Below are positions 25,762 to 34,231 of a stretch of DNA of 64,000 nucleotides, piece after piece. Positions within the stretch are counted from its first letter, which is position 1. Every line of letters starts with the position of its first letter. Origin of the DNA: Streptomyces prunicolor NBRC 13075 (lineage in GTDB: Bacteria; Actinomycetota; Actinomycetes; Streptomycetales; Streptomycetaceae). The DNA is taken from positions 62,001 through 126,000 of the forward strand of contig NZ_BARF01000047.1 in NCBI RefSeq assembly GCF_000367365.1, written 5' to 3'. Below the pieces are notes generated by a model. That model saw only the letters and a list, made by a program, of their open reading frames with translations, was not told the origin of the DNA and did no database searches. The position numbers and the translations under genes are program-made.

Positions 25762-26691
25762 TCACCCCAACAGATTCACCCGCCGCCCGACCCCCTCCCG
25801 CTCCGCCCGTTCGTACGCCAGCCAAGCCAGCGCCAGGTCCTGCCACGGCAACCCGACCGGGGCGTAGACGGAGCGGTCGGTGGTGTCGGTCCGCCCCGGA
25901 TGGTCGCCGCGCAGTACGTCGCCGAGCGTGGTGTCGATGTCCGTCGGGGTCAACGTGCCCACGGACTCGACCAGTTGGCGGTCGTCGACGACCACGAGCG
26001 CCGTGTCGAGCAGGTCCGCGGCGAGTTCCCGCTTGCCCGGCTCGTCCGCGCCCAGGCTCGTGAGGTGCTGCCCCTCCCGGGTGTCCGCGAGGGACAGCAG
26101 CGGGGTGCGGGACCAGGTCGCCAACAGGACGATGTCGGCGGCCGAGGCGATCTCCTTCGGTGAGCCCAGTACCCGGCCGCCATGTCGGGCGGCGAACTCG
26201 GTCGCTCGGTCCAAGTCCGTGTCGTGGACGAGGAGTTCGCCGTACGACCGCAGCGCGCCCAGCCCTCGCACCAGCAACTCGGCCTGCGCTCCCGCACCGA
26301 CGACCCCCACCACCGCACCCTCCGCCGCGCCCGCGAGGGCATGCGTGCCCAGGGCGGCCGCCAGCCCCGTCCGCCACGCGGTCACCGTCGCCGAGTCCAG
26401 CAGGGCGAGCAACTCCCCGTTCGCACCGCTGTGCAGACAGAGCACCCCTCTCAACGCGGGCCGCGCGTCGGGGAACTTGGCGTTGACCTTCACCGTGTAG
26501 GCCTCGATGCCGGGCAGCAGTCCGGGCAGCAGGGCGGTGGCCGTACCGGGGAACGGCAGGTCGGTGCGCACCCGTTGGCCCGGGATCGCCGGCGCGGCCC
26601 CCACCGCGAGGAAGCCGGCCTGCAACGCGGCGATGCAGGCCGAGGGTTCCAGCAGGGCGCCGAGGTCGCTCCGGGTCAGCAGGCGGGTCAT
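25762..26691 (-). CDS. Ornithine cyclodeaminase/mu-crystallin family protein
   Basis: 309 residues. The family pattern is clear: YTVKVNAKFPD (Lys of the active site), LLDSATVTAWRTGLAAALG, the Rossmann loop VGVVGAGAQAELLVRGL, and the late SLGADEPGKREL and GVGRRVNLL. Members are NAD(H)-dependent ornithine cyclodeaminases, ketimine reductases or alanine dehydrogenases; the substrate is not decidable here. ATG 26691 lies 4 bp after the LigD polymerase stop, so it is translated from the same transcript. This is an odd pairing of amino-acid metabolism with DNA repair. Confidence 0.83.
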   Translation of the reverse strand: MTRLLTRSDLGALLEPSACIAALQAGFLAVGAAPAIPGQRVRTDLPFPGTATALLPGLLPGIEAYTVKVNAKFPDARPALRGVLCLHSGANGELLALLDSATVTAWRTGLAAALGTHALAGAAEGAVVGVVGAGAQAELLVRGLGALRSYGELLVHDTDLDRATEFAARHGGRVLGSPKEIASAADIVLLATWSRTPLLSLADTREGQHLTSLGADEPGKRELAADLLDTALVVVDDRQLVESVGTLTPTDIDTTLGDVLRGDHPGRTDTTDRSVYAPVGLPWQDLALAWLAYERAEREGVGRRVNLLG

Positions 26692-26695
26692 GCGT

Positions 26696-27748
26696 TCATG
26701 ATCCGTCAGGGGCGGAGTCAGCGGCAGGGTCGGGAGCGGGGTCCTTCTTCGCCCTGCTCGGCTGGACCCTCTTCGGTTCCCCCGGCATCTTCGGGTACTC
26801 CGGCGGATACGGCAGATCGCCCAGCCCGTGGTCGTGTTCGTCGCGCCGGGCCAGTTCGAGGAGGGCGTCCAGGGAGTAGCGGTGGTCGTCCATGTCCGCG
26901 TGCACATCGCCGAGTTGGGCGAACCGGGCCGGCATCGTCGCGAGGTCGAAGTCGCGGGGGTGCGCGGTGCCGACCTCGTCCCAGCGCAGGGGGGCCGAGA
27001 CGGGGGCGTGCGGGCGGGGTCGTACGGAATAGGCGGAGGCGATGGTGCGGTCGCGGGCGGTCTGGTTGTAGTCGACGAAGATGCGCTCGCCGCGCTCCTC
27101 CTTCCACCACTTGATCGTCACCTGGTCGGGCATCCGGCGTTCCAGTTCGCGGCCGACCGCGATGGCCGCGCGACGGACCTGGGTGAAGCTCCAGCGCGGT
27201 TCGATGGGTACGAAGACATGCAGGCCGCGCCCGCCGGAGGTCTTGGGGAAGCCCTGCAGACCGCCGAACTCGTCGAGTACGGCGCGGAGTTCGTGGGCGG
27301 CGCGGACCGCGTCGTCGTAGTCGGTGCCGGGCTGCGGGTCGAGGTCGATGCGGAGTTCGTCGGGGCTGTCGACGTCGTCGCGGCGTACCGGCCAGGGGTG
27401 GAAGGTGAGCGTGCCGTACTGGGCGGCCCACAGCACGGCGGCCTGTTCGGTCGGGCACATCTCGTCGGCGCTGCGTCCGCTGGGGAAGGTGATGTGGGCG
27501 GTCGGGATCCAGTCGGGCATGTTCTTGGGCGCCCGCTTCTGGAAGAAGTTCTCGCCCTCGACCCCGTCCGGATAGCGCTCCAGGGTGGTGGGGCGGTCGC
27601 GCAGAGCACGGAGGATTCCGGGGCCGACCGCGATGTAGTACCGGGCGAGGTCCAGCTTCGTGAAGCCGCGCTCCGGGAAGAAGATCTTGCCTGGGCTGGA
27701 CAGCCGTACGGTCCGGCCGCCCGCCTCCAGTTCCACCGCTTCGCCCAT
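26696..27748 (-). CDS. Stand-alone LigD-type DNA polymerase/primase domain protein
   Basis: 350 residues of the archaeo-eukaryotic primase-polymerase domain found in LigD. YPDGVEGENFFQKRAP, the catalytic DLD at 135-137 (RIDLDPQP), SGGRGLHVFVPI and VDYNQTARDRTIASAYS are present. No ligase or nuclease domain is attached. It carries out gap filling or ribonucleotide addition in non-homologous end joining or excision repair. It is divergent from the ligase gene 75 bp away, so the LigD activities are split between two genes. An acidic and Pro-rich tail ends the protein. Confidence 0.92.
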   Translation of the reverse strand: MGEAVELEAGGRTVRLSSPGKIFFPERGFTKLDLARYYIAVGPGILRALRDRPTTLERYPDGVEGENFFQKRAPKNMPDWIPTAHITFPSGRSADEMCPTEQAAVLWAAQYGTLTFHPWPVRRDDVDSPDELRIDLDPQPGTDYDDAVRAAHELRAVLDEFGGLQGFPKTSGGRGLHVFVPIEPRWSFTQVRRAAIAVGRELERRMPDQVTIKWWKEERGERIFVDYNQTARDRTIASAYSVRPRPHAPVSAPLRWDEVGTAHPRDFDLATMPARFAQLGDVHADMDDHRYSLDALLELARRDEHDHGLGDLPYPPEYPKMPGEPKRVQPSRAKKDPAPDPAADSAPDGS

Positions 27749-27823
27749 GCGAGCCACCGTAGGCCCGGCTCGCAAACATCGCATACCGGGCGGCAAGCGA
27801 CGTACGAGAGCAGAATCGGGAGC

Positions 27824-28894
27824 ATGGATCTGCCGGTGATGCCGCCCGTGAAGCCCATGCTCGCCAAGTCGGTGGCGAGGATCCCGCCGGGCATGCACTA
27901 CGAGGCGAAGTGGGACGGCTTCCGGGCGATCGTGTTCCGGGATGGGGCCGAGGTCGAGCTGGGCAGCCGTACCGGAAAGCCGTTGACCAGGTATTTTCCC
28001 GAACTGGTCGAGGCGCTGAAGGAGCGGGTCCCGGAGCGGTGCGTGCTGGACGGCGAGATCGTGATCGCCCGGGACGGACGGCTCGACTTCGACGCGCTGA
28101 CCGAGCGCATCCACCCGGCCGAGTCCCGGGTGCGGACGCTGGCCGAGCGGACGCCGGCCTCCTTCGTCGCGTTCGACCTGCTGGCCCTGGCCGACGAGTC
28201 GCTGCTGGACGTGCCGCTCGGCGACCGCCGCGCGCTCCTCGAACGGGCGCTGTACGGCGTGACCGCACCCGTGCATCTGGCGCCCGCGACCACCGATATC
28301 GAGGTGGCGCAGCGGTGGTTCCAGCAGTACGAGGGCGCCGGGCTCGACGGTGTCGTGGCGAAGCCGCTGGACCTGCGCTATCGCCAGGACGAGCGCGCGA
28401 TGTTCAAGATCAAGCACGAGCGGACCGCGGACGCCGTCGTGGCCGGTTACCGCCTCCACAAGAGCGGGCCCGTCGTGGGCTCGCTCCTTCTGGGTCTCTA
28501 CGACGAGCAGGGCGCCCTGCAACACGTGGGGGTGTCCGCCGCCTTCACCATGAAGCGGCGCGCCGAGCTCATCGAGGAACTCGCGCCCCTGCGCATGGAC
28601 GACCCGACCGGGCATCCGTGGGCGGCCTGGGCGGAGGAGGCCGCGCACGAGACGGCACAGCTGCCGGGTGCACCGAGCCGCTGGTCCGGCAAGAAGGACC
28701 TCTCCTGGGTACCGCTGAGGCCGGAGCGGGTGGCCGAGGTGGCGTACGACCACATGGAGAACGGCGCGCGCTTCCGGCACACGGCGCGTTTCCGCCGCTG
28801 GCGCCCCGACCGCACGCCCGAGAGCTGCACGTACGCGCAGCTGGAGGAGCCGGTCCGCTACGACCTCGCGGAGATCCTCGGTCCGCCGGACTGA
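27824..28894 (+). CDS. ligC: ATP-dependent DNA ligase (LigC type)
   Basis: 356 residues. Nucleotidyl-transfer motif I is EAKWDGFR with Lys29 as the AMP-accepting residue; VLDGEIV is motif III, FVAFDLL is motif IIIa, LDGVVAKPLDLRY is motif IV and MFKIKH is motif V. An OB-fold follows. Its size matches LigC, the small ligase that works with the polymerase in end joining or short-patch repair. No Ku gene is in the window. A shared intergenic promoter region with the LigD polymerase suggests joint control. Confidence 0.92.
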   Translation: MDLPVMPPVKPMLAKSVARIPPGMHYEAKWDGFRAIVFRDGAEVELGSRTGKPLTRYFPELVEALKERVPERCVLDGEIVIARDGRLDFDALTERIHPAESRVRTLAERTPASFVAFDLLALADESLLDVPLGDRRALLERALYGVTAPVHLAPATTDIEVAQRWFQQYEGAGLDGVVAKPLDLRYRQDERAMFKIKHERTADAVVAGYRLHKSGPVVGSLLLGLYDEQGALQHVGVSAAFTMKRRAELIEELAPLRMDDPTGHPWAAWAEEAAHETAQLPGAPSRWSGKKDLSWVPLRPERVAEVAYDHMENGARFRHTARFRRWRPDRTPESCTYAQLEEPVRYDLAEILGPPD

Positions 28895-29021
28895 CCCCTT
28901 CCGGATCTTCCGGTGGGCCGATCGGCCCATTCAGCGCGCACAAACACAACCGAGCGGGTATGGCCATCAATGAACTTATAAGCGCACAATCGAAAACACA
29001 GACTTGGTGGCAACGGTGGGC

Positions 29022-30026
29022 ATGGGACAGAGGGCGCCCCAGCGGCGCGGCGCGAGAAGAGCGGCGCTGCTGGCCGCCACGATGATGGCCTCCCTGGCGG
29101 TGGGCTGCACGGCACATCACGGCAGCCCCGTCGACGACGGACGCGGACAGAGCCGGCCCCCTGCACAGACCCCGGCCCAGAGCCCGAGCGCCGGTGGCAC
29201 GGTCGCCCCCGCCGCCGGTCCGCTGCTCGCCGTGAAGATCGACAACGTGCCCGCGGCCCGCCCGCAGACGGGACTGGACTCGGCGGACATCGTGTACGCG
29301 GAGCAGGTCGAGGGCGGGCTGAGCCGGCTGATGGCGGTGTTCGCCACCAAGCTGCCCAAGTCCGTCGGCCCGGTGCGCAGCGCCCGCGTCTCCGACCTGG
29401 AGCTGCTGCGCCAGTTCGACGAGCCGACGCTCGCCTTCTCCGGGGCACAGCACAAGCTGTTGCCGCTGATCGCCAAGGCCCCGCTGCGATCAGCGTCTCC
29501 GGACGAGGTGTCCAGTGCCTACTACCGGGGCGTCGACAAGTCCGCCCCGCACAACCTCTACCTCCACCCGAACAAGCTGCTCTCCTCCGCCCCGGGCGCG
29601 GCGGCCCTGACCACCGGTTTCCACTACGGCGCGGCCCCTACGGGCGGCAAGCCCACGGCCTCCCGCACCGTGCGTTACCCGGCGGCCCGCTTCACCTTCA
29701 CCTGGTCCGGGAGCAAGCACCGCTGGCAGGTCAGCGAGGACGGCACGCCCACCGTGCTGACCAACGGCAAGCGGGTCGCCCCGGCGACGGTCGTCGTGCA
29801 GTACGTCAAGATCCGCAAGTCCAAGTACCACGACGTCCTCGGCAACAACACGCCCTACACGGAGACCGTCGGCTCGGGGAAGGCGGACGTCCTGCGGGAC
29901 GGCCGTACGTACAGCGTCGACTGGAAGCGACAGAAGGCCACGGACGGAACGGAGTTCACGACCTCGGACGGCAAGCCCATGAACTTCGCGAAGGGCCAGG
30001 TCTGGGTGGTGTTCGCGAAGTCCTGA
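29022..30026 (+). CDS. DUF3048 (YerB-like) lipoprotein
   Basis: 334 residues. Arg-rich start, hydrophobic core and lipobox LAVGC give an exported lipoprotein; a Pro/Gln/Ser linker follows. The two halves of DUF3048 are visible: KIDNVPAARPQTGLDSADIVYAEQVEGGLSRLMAVF with GPVRSARVSDLELL, and later VQYVKIRKSKYHD with KGQVWVVF. Role unknown. The frame opens at TTG 29004, but ATG 29022 fits a signal peptide better. The preceding 28930-29003 is unusually AT-rich for this genome. Followed by a perfect hairpin. Confidence 0.82.
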   Translation: MGQRAPQRRGARRAALLAATMMASLAVGCTAHHGSPVDDGRGQSRPPAQTPAQSPSAGGTVAPAAGPLLAVKIDNVPAARPQTGLDSADIVYAEQVEGGLSRLMAVFATKLPKSVGPVRSARVSDLELLRQFDEPTLAFSGAQHKLLPLIAKAPLRSASPDEVSSAYYRGVDKSAPHNLYLHPNKLLSSAPGAAALTTGFHYGAAPTGGKPTASRTVRYPAARFTFTWSGSKHRWQVSEDGTPTVLTNGKRVAPATVVVQYVKIRKSKYHDVLGNNTPYTETVGSGKADVLRDGRTYSVDWKRQKATDGTEFTTSDGKPMNFAKGQVWVVFAKS

Positions 30027-30042
30027 ACAAGGCTGGCCAAGG

Positions 30043-30105
30043 CGCGCCCCTTTAAGGGGCGCGGGGAACTGCGCGACCAGTCCCCACCGGCCCGCAGCAA
30101 AAAAC
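30043..30105. terminator. Bidirectional terminator within a dispersed Streptomyces repeat
   Basis: CGCGCCCC-TTTAA-GGGGCGCG (30043-30063) is a perfect 8-bp stem lying between two converging genes (DUF3048 and pcaV). The stem opens the repeat ggggcgcggggaactgcgcg, which runs on to GGCCCGCAGC near 30104. The same sequence recurs as an array at 37.3-37.65 kb. Confidence 0.75.
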
Positions 30106-30111
30106 GGCCCC

Positions 30112-30576
30112 CTATCGCTGTACGGCGACGGGCTCCGCAGGATTGCGGAGCCCTTCCGCCGCGTCCGAGACCCGCTGAATGAGCTCGAAGAAAACGCCCT
30201 GCTCCTCGGCAGAGAGCGGAGCCAGAAAAACCTGGTTCATCCGAGCCGTCCGCACGACGAGCTTGCGGTGAGTGCGCGTGCCGTCACCGGTGAGCCGTAG
30301 CAGAAATCGCCGCCCGTCCTGCGGATCACGCACTTTGTCGAGCAACCCGCGCCTGATCAGCCGACTGATCACCTCCGCGATGGTCGACCGGTCCAGGCCC
30401 ACCCGCTCCCCCACCGTCCGCTGGTCGAGCCCCGGCTCCTCGGCGAGCGCGTTGAGCACCGCGAACTGCGGGGAGGTGATCTCCTCGGAGACCATGGTGT
30501 TCCACAGCAGATAGTGCGCCTGCTGGAGTCGCCGGGCGAGGTGCCCGGGGTGGGTGGTGAGGTCCACCGCGGCCAT
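30112..30576 (-). CDS. pcaV: MarR-family repressor of the pca operon
   Basis: 154 residues from ATG 30576 (MAAVDLTTHPGHLARRL); eight more codons exist up to 30600. MarR winged helix: QRTVGERVGLDRSTIAEVISRL recognition region, then the DPQDGRRFLLRLT wing. It is divergent from pcaI and its sequence agrees with my memory of S. coelicolor PcaV, the protocatechuate-responsive repressor of pcaIJFHGBL. A palindrome (GTGAAG-N4-CTTCAC) overlaps the predicted pcaI start point. Confidence 0.85.
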   Translation of the reverse strand: MAAVDLTTHPGHLARRLQQAHYLLWNTMVSEEITSPQFAVLNALAEEPGLDQRTVGERVGLDRSTIAEVISRLIRRGLLDKVRDPQDGRRFLLRLTGDGTRTHRKLVVRTARMNQVFLAPLSAEEQGVFFELIQRVSDAAEGLRNPAEPVAVQR

Positions 30577-30669
30577 GTGCCCTCCCGAAGTCGAATTCAT
30601 CCGTGCACTGAACGATACCGGGAGGCCCTACGGCCGAGTCCAGCCTTGCGTACCGACCTGTCTCCGTAC

Positions 30670-30736
30670 TTGACCTCGTACTTCTCTGAGGTCTTGACGG
30701 GGAGCCCCCACAGTGACAGCGTGAAGGAAACTTCAC
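30670..30736 (+). promoter_or_regulatory. pcaI promoter with candidate PcaV operators
   Basis: TTGACG (30694-30699), 17 bp and CAGCGT (30717-30722) form a plausible promoter. GTGAAG-GAAA-CTTCAC (30721-30736) is a perfect inverted repeat at the -10/start point. GACCTC-N10-GAGGTC (30672-30677/30688-30693) is a second symmetric site just upstream of the -35. The first is the better repressor site. Confidence 0.55.
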
Positions 30737-30808
30737 CGAAATGCTCAGTGCCCTGATGAACTGCGATGAACCGCTCACCGGGCGCTCGAACGGGACGGAG
30801 CTTCACGG

Positions 30809-31570
30809 ATGGACAAGGTGGTCGCCACAGCCGACGAGGCCGTGGCCGATGTGCCGGACGGAGCGACACTCGCGGTCGGCGGCTTCGGGCTGAGCGGTGT
30901 GCCGAACGTACTGATCCAGGCCCTGTACGAGCGCGGGACGACCGGCCTGGGCGTGGTCTCCAACAACTGCGGTGCGCTGGAGTCCGGCCTCGCGGTGCTG
31001 CTGGCCGCCGGGCGGATCGCGCGGGTGACCGGCTCCTACATCGGCGCCAACAAGGAGTTCGCCCGCCAGTATCTCGCCGGGGAACTGGAGGTCGAGATGA
31101 TCCCCCAGGGCACGCTGGCCGAGCGGCTGCGGGCCGGTGGGGCGGGGATTCCCGCCTTCTACACCCCGGCAGGGGTCGGCACCCAGGTCGCCGAGGGCGG
31201 ACTGCCCTGGCGCTACGACGGCTCGGGCGGCGTCACGCTCGCCTCGCCGCCGAAGGAGGTGCGGGAGTTCGACGGCACCGAGTACGTCCTGGAGCGCGGC
31301 ATCCGCACCGACTTCGCGCTGGTCCGCGCCGCGAAGGGCGACCGGCACGGGAACCTCGTCTTCAACAAGTCCACCCGGAACTTCAACCCCCTCGCGGCGA
31401 TGGCCGGCAAGGTGACGATCGCCGAGGTGGAGGAACTGGTCGAGCCCGGCGAGATCGACCCGGACGCGGTGCACCTGCCCGGGATCTTCGTGCAGCGGGT
31501 GGTGGCCCTCACCCCCGAGCAGGCCGCCGACAAGCGGATCGAGCAGCGAACGGTGACGGTGAGCGGCTGA
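30809..31570 (+). CDS. pcaI: 3-oxoadipate CoA-transferase, alpha subunit
   Basis: A 253-residue CoA-transferase family I alpha subunit with GGFGLSGVPNVLI near the start, GANKEFARQYLAGELEVEMIPQGTLAERL and GDRHGNLVFNKSTRNFN. With PcaJ it moves CoA from succinyl-CoA to beta-ketoadipate. GGAG lies eight bases before ATG 30809. First gene of the operon; its stop overlaps the pcaJ start (TGATG). Confidence 0.93.
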   Translation: MDKVVATADEAVADVPDGATLAVGGFGLSGVPNVLIQALYERGTTGLGVVSNNCGALESGLAVLLAAGRIARVTGSYIGANKEFARQYLAGELEVEMIPQGTLAERLRAGGAGIPAFYTPAGVGTQVAEGGLPWRYDGSGGVTLASPPKEVREFDGTEYVLERGIRTDFALVRAAKGDRHGNLVFNKSTRNFNPLAAMAGKVTIAEVEELVEPGEIDPDAVHLPGIFVQRVVALTPEQAADKRIEQRTVTVSG

Positions 31571-32214
31571 TGGCCTGGACAAGGGAAGAGATGGCCGCCC
31601 GCGCGGCCCGCGAACTTCAGGACGGGCAGTACGTCAATCTCGGCATCGGGCTGCCGACCCTGATCCCCAACTACCTCCCGCCGGGGGTGGAAGTGATCCT
31701 GGAGTCCGAGAACGGCATCCTGGGCACCGGCCCGTATCCGACCGAGGACCAGGTCGATCCGGATCTGATCAACGCCGGCAAGGAGACCGTGACAGTCCTG
31801 CCCGGGGCGTCCTTCTTCGACTCGGCGCTCTCCTTCGGGATGATCCGGGGCGGGCACATCGACGTCGCCGTGCTGGGCGCGATGCAGGTGTCGGCGGGCG
31901 GTGACCTGGCGAACTGGGCGATCCCCGGGAAGATGATCACCGGGATCGGCGGGGCGATGGACCTCGTGCACGGTGCTCGCACGGTCATCGTCGTGATGAC
32001 CCATGTGGCCAAGGACGGCTCCCCGAAGATCCTCGCGGAGTGCGCGCTGCCGCTCACAGGCAAAGCGTGTGTGAACCGAGTCATCACCGACCTCGGCGTG
32101 ATCGACGTGTCGCCCGAAGGTCTCGTGTTGATCGAGACCGCGCCCGGTGTGAGTGTCGAGGAGATCGTCGCCAAGACCGACGCGAAACTCACCGTCACGG
32201 AAGGCCTGCTGTGA
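31570..32214 (+). CDS. pcaJ: 3-oxoadipate CoA-transferase, beta subunit
   Basis: 214 residues. VNLGIGLPTLI and ESENGILGTGP carry the catalytic Glu that forms the acyl-CoA thioester intermediate; RGGHIDVAVLGAMQV and CALPLTGKACVNRVITDLGV follow. It is the partner of PcaI. The ATG shares its A with the pcaI stop codon, and the stop overlaps the GTG of pcaF, so translation of all three is coupled. Confidence 0.93.
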   Translation: MAWTREEMAARAARELQDGQYVNLGIGLPTLIPNYLPPGVEVILESENGILGTGPYPTEDQVDPDLINAGKETVTVLPGASFFDSALSFGMIRGGHIDVAVLGAMQVSAGGDLANWAIPGKMITGIGGAMDLVHGARTVIVVMTHVAKDGSPKILAECALPLTGKACVNRVITDLGVIDVSPEGLVLIETAPGVSVEEIVAKTDAKLTVTEGLL

Positions 32215-33413
32215 ACACGGTTTACATCGTCGACGCCGTCCGCACCCCCATCGGCAGGTACAGCGGAGGGCTCGCCTCCGTCCGCCCGGACGACCTCGCC
32301 GCCCACGCCATCCGTGAACTCCTCGCCCGCACCCCGGACTTGGACCCGTCCCGCATCGAGGACGTCTACTTCGGCAACGCGAACGGCGCCGGCGAGGAGA
32401 ACCGCAACGTCGGCCGCATGGCAGGCCTCCTCGCGGGCCTGCCCACCTCGGTGCCGGGTGTCACGGTCAACCGGCTGTGCGCCTCCGGCCTCGAAGCGGT
32501 CATCCAGGCGGCCCGCGCGATCGCGGTCGGGGACGCCTCCATCGCCGTAGCGGGCGGGGTCGAATCGATGACCCGGGCGCCGTACGTGCTGCCGAAGTCG
32601 GACCGGCCCTTCCCTGCCGGGCACACCGAGTTGTACTCGACCACGCTCGGCTGGCGCATGGTCAATCCGGCCATGAACCCGGAGTGGACCATCCCGCTCG
32701 GTGAGAGCGCGGAGTTGATCGCCGACAAGCACAAGATCGGCCGTGAGCAGCAGGACGAGTTCGCGCTCGCGAGTCACCGGAAGGCGGCGGAGGCGCAGGC
32801 CGCGGGGCTCTTCGACGCGGAGATCGCGCCCGTCTCCATCCCGCAGCGAAAGGGCGATCCGGTCGTCTTCGGCGCCGACGAGTCGGTACGGGCGGACGCG
32901 TCCCTCGCCGCCATGGCCAAGCTGAAGCCGTCGTTCCGAACGGAGAACGGGACGGTGACCGCGGGCAACGCGTCGCCGCTCAACGACGGTGCCGCGGCTC
33001 TGTTGTTGGTGGACGAGGAAGGGCTCAAGGCGACCGGCCGTCAGCCCCTGGCCCGGGTCTCCGCGACCGGTGTCTCGGCGATCGACCCGCAGTACTTCGG
33101 ACTCGCCCCCGTGGAAGCCGTCAACCGCGCACTCACCAAGGCGGGCAAGGGATTTGACGACCTGTCAGTCCTCGAACTGAACGAGGCCTTCGCCGCGCAG
33201 GTGCTCGGATGTGTCGCCGAGTGGCCCGAGTTCGACCCCGCGATCCTCAACCCCCGGGGCGGTGCCATCGCTCTCGGCCACCCGCTCGGCGCCTCCGGTG
33301 CCCGGCTCGCCGGTACCGTCGCCCACCAACTCGCCCGCAAGGGCACGGGAGTTGGCGTCGCCACGCTCTGCATCGGCGTGGGCCAGGGCCTGGCCCTGGT
33401 CCTCGAACGCTAG
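32211..33413 (+). CDS. pcaF: 3-oxoadipyl-CoA thiolase
   Basis: 400 residues from GTG 32211 (GTGA overlap with pcaJ). Thiolase signature: nucleophilic Cys90 in VNRLCASGLEAV, then GGVESMTRAP, NEAFAAQVLG, GGAIALGHPLGASGAR (His) and LCIGVGQG (second Cys). It splits 3-oxoadipyl-CoA into succinyl-CoA and acetyl-CoA, ending the pathway. It is also similar to ordinary acetyl-CoA thiolases, but operon context fixes the role. Confidence 0.94.
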   Translation: MNTVYIVDAVRTPIGRYSGGLASVRPDDLAAHAIRELLARTPDLDPSRIEDVYFGNANGAGEENRNVGRMAGLLAGLPTSVPGVTVNRLCASGLEAVIQAARAIAVGDASIAVAGGVESMTRAPYVLPKSDRPFPAGHTELYSTTLGWRMVNPAMNPEWTIPLGESAELIADKHKIGREQQDEFALASHRKAAEAQAAGLFDAEIAPVSIPQRKGDPVVFGADESVRADASLAAMAKLKPSFRTENGTVTAGNASPLNDGAAALLLVDEEGLKATGRQPLARVSATGVSAIDPQYFGLAPVEAVNRALTKAGKGFDDLSVLELNEAFAAQVLGCVAEWPEFDPAILNPRGGAIALGHPLGASGARLAGTVAHQLARKGTGVGVATLCIGVGQGLALVLER

Positions 33414-33451
33414 GAACCCGAACGGCAGGAACTCGAACGGCAGGAACCCCC
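33412..33451. repeat. 15-bp tandem repeat between pcaF and pcaH
   Basis: aggaacccgaacggc (33412-33426), aggaactcgaacggc (33427-33441) and a partial aggaaccccc (33442-33451). The array starts inside the pcaF stop codon and ends at the pcaH ATG. It supplies repeated AGGAAC, so the last copy also acts as the weak ribosome-binding site of pcaH. Confidence 0.8.
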
Positions 33452-34225
33452 ATGGCTCTCACCCAGCACGACATCGACCTCGAAATAGCGGCCGAGCACG
33501 CGACGTACGAGAAGCGGGTCGCCGACGGCGCGCCGGTCGAGCACCACCCGCGCCGCGACTACGCCCCCTACCGCTCCTCGCTGCTCCGCCACCCGAAACA
33601 GCCGCCGGTCACCATCGACGTCTCGAAGGACCCGGAGCTGGTGGAGCTGGCCTCCCCCGCCTTCGGCGAGCGGGACATCACGGAGATCGACAACGACCTC
33701 ACCCGGCAGCACAACGGGGAGCCGATCGGTGAGCGGATCACCGTCTCCGGGCGGCTGTTGGACCGGGACGGGCGGCCGATCCGCGGTCAGTTGGTGGAGA
33801 TCTGGCAGGCGAACTCGGCCGGCCGCTACGCGCACCAGCGCGAGCAGCACGACGCCCCGCTGGACCCCAACTTCACCGGCGTGGGCCGCACGTTGACCGA
33901 CGACGAGGGCAACTACCGCTTCACCACCGTCCAGCCGGGCCCCTACCCCTGGCGCAACCACGTCAACGCCTGGCGCCCGGCGCACATCCACTTCTCGATG
34001 TTCGGCACGGCGTTCACCCAACGGCTCGTGACGCAGATGTACTTCCCGAGCGACCCGCTGTTCCCGTACGACCCGATCATCCAGTCGGTGACGGACGACG
34101 CGGCCCGGCAGCGCCTCGTCGCGACGTACGACCACAGCCTGTCGGTGCCCGAGTTCTCGATGGGCTACCACTGGGACATCGTGCTCGACGGCCCGCACGC
34201 CACCTGGATCGAAGAAGGACGCTGA
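33452..34225 (+). CDS. pcaH: Protocatechuate 3,4-dioxygenase, beta subunit
   Basis: 257 residues. The intradiol dioxygenase core includes GRPIRGQLVEIWQANSAGRY and PGPYPWRNHVNAWRPAHIHFSMFG. The Tyr in the PGPYPW stretch and the two His of HIH are Fe(III) ligands with an earlier Tyr. The beta subunit carries the iron. With PcaG it opens protocatechuate between the hydroxyls to beta-carboxy-cis,cis-muconate. Confidence 0.95.
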   Translation: MALTQHDIDLEIAAEHATYEKRVADGAPVEHHPRRDYAPYRSSLLRHPKQPPVTIDVSKDPELVELASPAFGERDITEIDNDLTRQHNGEPIGERITVSGRLLDRDGRPIRGQLVEIWQANSAGRYAHQREQHDAPLDPNFTGVGRTLTDDEGNYRFTTVQPGPYPWRNHVNAWRPAHIHFSMFGTAFTQRLVTQMYFPSDPLFPYDPIIQSVTDDAARQRLVATYDHSLSVPEFSMGYHWDIVLDGPHATWIEEGR

Positions 34226-34231
34226 CCCGCC

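Noticed and set aside
30043..30063. Operator for PcaV at the 3' end of its gene
   Set aside because: The perfect stem lies between converging stop codons, where a terminator is expected, and it belongs to a dispersed repeat.
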